A DNA stretch of 8,953 nt from a candidate division SR1 bacterium (lineage in GTDB: Bacteria; Patescibacteriota; Gracilibacteria; Absconditabacterales; Absconditicoccaceae). This document shows, one piece after another, positions 7,361-8,953 of the stretch. Positions within the stretch are counted from its first letter, which is position 1. Each line of letters opens with the position of its first letter. The notes under the pieces are model-generated. The model did not search any database, was not told the origin of the DNA, and worked only from the letters and a program-made list of their open reading frames with translations. The stretch lies in NCBI GenBank assembly GCA_002746475.1, contig PDOX01000019.1:1-8953 (forward strand), given 5' to 3'. The position numbers and the translations under genes were made by a program.

Positions 7361-7798
7361 TTATTTAACTTCTCCACCAGCTTTTGTTATTTTATCCATT
7401 GCAGATTGAGAGAATTTCTCAATTCCAGAAAACACAAGTTTTTTTGTTAATGTTCCATTACCAAGAACTTTTACATTTTCAGAAGTCTTTTTAATATATC
7501 CAGCTTCTTGTAATACCTCTTTAGTAACTTCTGAAGTAATGTTTTCATTTTTCTCCAAATCAGCAAGGTTAACTACTGCATACACTTCTTGCAATTTAAT
7601 AGGTCTTTTGAACCCTCTTGATTTAGGCATTCTCTGAACCAATGGAGTTTGTCCTCCTTCAAAAAACGGACTAATAGATCCTCCACTTCTTGCTTTTTGA
7701 CCTTTATTTCCTTTCCCAGAAGTATTTCCTTTACTCGCATTTCCTCTTCCAATTCTTCTTGCCTTATATGAATAGATACTATTTCTTTTCTTCAGCAT
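7361..7798 (-). CDS. rplO: 50S ribosomal protein L15
   Basis: ATG at 7798-7796 to TAA at 7363-7361, 145 residues, near the usual L15 length. L15 is a late-assembly protein of the large subunit. The basic, glycine-rich N-terminal part is typical: RRIGRGNASKGNTSGKGNKG at about 14-33, then QKARSGG and FFEGGQTPLVQRMPKSRGF. The globular C-terminal half contains VLGNGTLTKKLVF and ends ITKAGGEVK. The N-terminus before RIGRG is shorter than in E. coli. The start overlaps the 3' end of rpsE by 20 bases with no room for rpmD (L30), and no strong Shine-Dalgarno is visible, so coupling to rpsE translation is likely. No in-frame TGA. Confidence 0.97.
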   Translation of the reverse strand: MLKKRNSIYSYKARRIGRGNASKGNTSGKGNKGQKARSGGSISPFFEGGQTPLVQRMPKSRGFKRPIKLQEVYAVVNLADLEKNENITSEVTKEVLQEAGYIKKTSENVKVLGNGTLTKKLVFSGIEKFSQSAMDKITKAGGEVK

Positions 7799-8477
7799 CT
7801 TTTTTAGTAGCTACTTTTTTTGTTGTTTTCTTCACTGCTTTTTTTTCAGTTTTTTCTTCAACTTTTTCTTCTTTTTTTACTGTTTTTTTAGCAGCTGGTT
7901 TTTTTGTTGCTTTTTTAACTGCTTTCTTTTCAACTTTTTTCTCAGCTTTTTCTTCTTTTTTATCTTCAACATGTTGAGCAGCTTCTTTTTCTGCTTGTGA
8001 ATCTAATTGAGCTGAAAAGTGATCAGCATGTTTATATGCAGAAAGCGCTTTGATAGTAGCCAACGCATTATTTAATTTATTGTTAGATCCCAAGATTTTA
8101 GACAAGATGTTTTCAAACCCTGCTAAGCTCAATACTGATCTCACAGATGATCCAGCTTTCAAACCGGTACCTGATGATGCAGGCAACAATCTTACTCTAC
8201 TCGACTTATATTTCATTTCCAAAATATATGGAACAGTATTTGCATTAGTAATAGGCACAGTAAACAAGTTCTTGTATGCTTCTTTAGACGCTTTAGAAAC
8301 AGCAGTAGAAACATCCGCACCTTTAGCCAACCCTAATCCGATAGTACCTTTTTTATTTCCTACCACGATAATAGCTCTAAATGACATCTGTCTTCCTCCT
8401 GTTGTTACTCTTGTTACCTTTCTAACTTCCAACAACAATTCTTCAAAATCTTTTTTAGTTTTATCCTTTGAAACCAT
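7779..8477 (-). CDS. rpsE: 30S ribosomal protein S5 with long lysine-rich C-terminal extension
   Basis: ATG at 8477-8475 to TAG at 7781-7779, 232 residues; a TTG one codon upstream is a less likely start. S5 acts in decoding fidelity and lines the mRNA entry. The N-terminal double-stranded-RNA-binding-like fold is seen in RKVTRVTTGGRQMSFRAIIV and GNKKGTIGLGLAKGADV (about 20-56); the C-terminal domain has RVRLLPASSGTGLKAG and VRSVLSLAGFENILSK (about 94-127). S5 normally ends near residue 160. Here about 75 more residues follow, almost only Lys, Glu, Ala, Val and Thr, with a near-duplicated EKKAVKK-(A/T)-TKK block at about 183-199 and 211-227. No in-frame TGA. It overlaps rplO by 20 bases and follows rplR after a 54-base gap. 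Confidence 0.96.
   Translation of the reverse strand: MVSKDKTKKDFEELLLEVRKVTRVTTGGRQMSFRAIIVVGNKKGTIGLGLAKGADVSTAVSKASKEAYKNLFTVPITNANTVPYILEMKYKSSRVRLLPASSGTGLKAGSSVRSVLSLAGFENILSKILGSNNKLNNALATIKALSAYKHADHFSAQLDSQAEKEAAQHVEDKKEEKAEKKVEKKAVKKATKKPAAKKTVKKEEKVEEKTEKKAVKKTTKKVATKKDAEEKK
7782..8009 (-). repeat. Low-complexity Lys/Glu/Ala-rich repeat region in the rpsE tail
   Basis: This codes for S5 residues about 157-232. Blocks EKKAVKKATKK and EKKAVKKTTKK are near copies 28 residues apart, in a field of KK dipeptides. The DNA is strongly strand-biased (A-rich on the coding strand, T-rich on plus). Confidence 0.75.
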
Positions 8478-8486
8478 CAATGAATA

Positions 8487-8514
8487 ATTATAGTATAAAT
8501 AGTAATAAACTCAA
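8487..8514 (-). promoter_or_regulatory. Candidate internal promoter before rpsE
   Basis: On the minus strand TTGAGT (8514-8509) is followed after 16 bases by a perfect TATAAT (8492-8487), then 9 bases to the rpsE ATG at 8477. No Shine-Dalgarno lies in those 9 bases. If used, the transcript would start within a few bases of the ATG, close to leaderless. The gap is very AT-rich, so chance is possible. Confidence 0.3.
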
Positions 8515-8531
8515 TATTACAAAATTACAAA

Positions 8532-8891
8532 TTAACAAACAACTCCTCCTGCTCTTACTCCTTCAACAAATGCTTGAATTCTTCCTTGATAAGAAAACCC
8601 ATTCCTATCAACAGTAACAGCATCAATCTTTGCTTTTTTTATGTTTTTTGCCAATTCTTCACCAGCAAGTTTTGCTCTCTCAGTTTTTGTTTTCCCTTTC
8701 ATTCCTTTATCTGAAATAGATGCAACAACCTTCGCATCACGATCAAGCAACTGAGCAGAAACATACAACAATGATTTTTGCAATACCAATCTATATTCAG
8801 GTTGAGTAGCTTTAATCTTAGTATTCACTCTACTTTTTCTTCTCTGATATTTCTTTTCTGTAGCTTTAATTCTGTTTTTTAACAGTGACAT
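8532..8891 (-). CDS. rplR: 50S ribosomal protein L18
   Basis: ATG at 8891-8889 to TAA at 8534-8532, 119 residues, the normal L18 length. L18 binds 5S rRNA in the central protuberance of the large subunit. Family features are the basic N-terminus (KATEKKYQRRKSRVNTKI), YRLVLQKSLLYVSAQLLD, KAKIDAVTVDRNGFSYQGRIQAFVEGVRAGG near the C-terminus (shown here in part of the usual [24 protein letters not shown] position). A TAGGG about 6 bases before the ATG is a plausible Shine-Dalgarno. It lies between rplF (29-base gap) and rpsE (54-base gap), the standard spc order. No in-frame TGA. Confidence 0.97.
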   Translation of the reverse strand: MSLLKNRIKATEKKYQRRKSRVNTKIKATQPEYRLVLQKSLLYVSAQLLDRDAKVVASISDKGMKGKTKTERAKLAGEELAKNIKKAKIDAVTVDRNGFSYQGRIQAFVEGVRAGGVVC

Positions 8892-8920
8892 TTTATACCC
8901 TAATAATATATCTAAAAAAA

Positions 8921-8953
8921 CTATTTAGCAGCTTTACCTGGTTTCAATTTGAT
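8921..8953 (-). CDS. rplF: Last codons of 50S ribosomal protein L6 (5' part outside window)
   Basis: The minus strand from 8953 reads IKLKPGKAAK followed by TAG at 8923-8921. The short basic tail with PGK resembles L6 C-termini, and rplF is the gene expected before rplR in the spc operon. Ten residues cannot prove the identity, so the call rests mainly on gene order. Confidence 0.7.
   Translation of the reverse strand: MKLKPGKAAK

Noticed and set aside
7690..7977. Plus-strand Phe/Ser-rich frame resembling a hydrophobic protein
   Set aside because: It is the complement of lysine-rich S5 codons (AAA/AAG give TTT/CTT), a well-known artefact.
8050..8487. Plus-strand frame of 145 codons
   Set aside because: Antisense to the conserved body of rpsE; no motif support.
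1..8953. CRISPR array, tRNA or other RNA gene
   Set aside because: I saw no regularly spaced repeats and no cloverleaf-like intergenic segment; almost all bases are in coding frames.

Overview
This AT-rich window comes from a bacterium that reads UGA as glycine (genetic code 25), most likely Absconditabacteria (SR1) or Gracilibacteria in the Candidate Phyla Radiation (Patescibacteria). Four genes are cut by in-frame TGA codons under the standard code but become full-length when TGA is Gly. Several of these TGAs fall on glycines that are nearly invariant in their families: the GG pair after SecY TM1, the first Gly of SecY EKGITNG, the last Gly of the PrmC GTGSG motif, and the PRG of a four-cysteine repeat. 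All nine genes with a visible stop end in TAA or TAG, none in TGA. The missing rpmD (L30) in the spc operon also fits CPR. The sequence does not let me choose between the two phyla.

Layout. Plus strand: the 3' end of gatA (1-427); an 87-base gap with a candidate promoter and a 14-base direct repeat; a 1078-residue TraG/VirD4/HerA-like P-loop ATPase with an N-terminal membrane anchor (515-3751, four in-frame UGA); and a 385-residue membrane-anchored protein with two four-cysteine repeats (3793-4950, three in-frame UGA). Minus strand: prmC (5887 to 4958, seven in-frame UGA), which meets the Cys-repeat gene tail to tail with 7 bases between stops. Upstream of prmC is the end of the spc ribosomal operon, transcribed rplF (last codons only) - rplR - rpsE - rplO - secY, closed by a hairpin terminator at 5921-5958.

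How the genes relate. The spc part supplies ribosomal proteins L6, L18, S5 and L15 and the SecY translocon. SecY is the likely export route for the Cys-repeat protein. GatA (Gln-tRNA/Asn-tRNA amidation) and PrmC (release-factor methylation) also serve translation. The ATPase and Cys-repeat genes look like a two-gene unit of envelope or DNA-transfer character, but no other secretion component is visible, so a system cannot be assigned.

Most notable: a 68-base imperfect palindrome of a dispersed intergenic type (TGTCATYC...GATGACA) sits inside prmC and adds about 24 residues. In the frame used it contains two TGA codons, so it is an open reading frame only because UGA has been recoded. UGA use is also uneven: none in three complete ribosomal protein genes (496 codons), seven in prmC. 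There is no gene-free stretch over 300 bases, and I see no RNA genes, CRISPR arrays or transposase genes.
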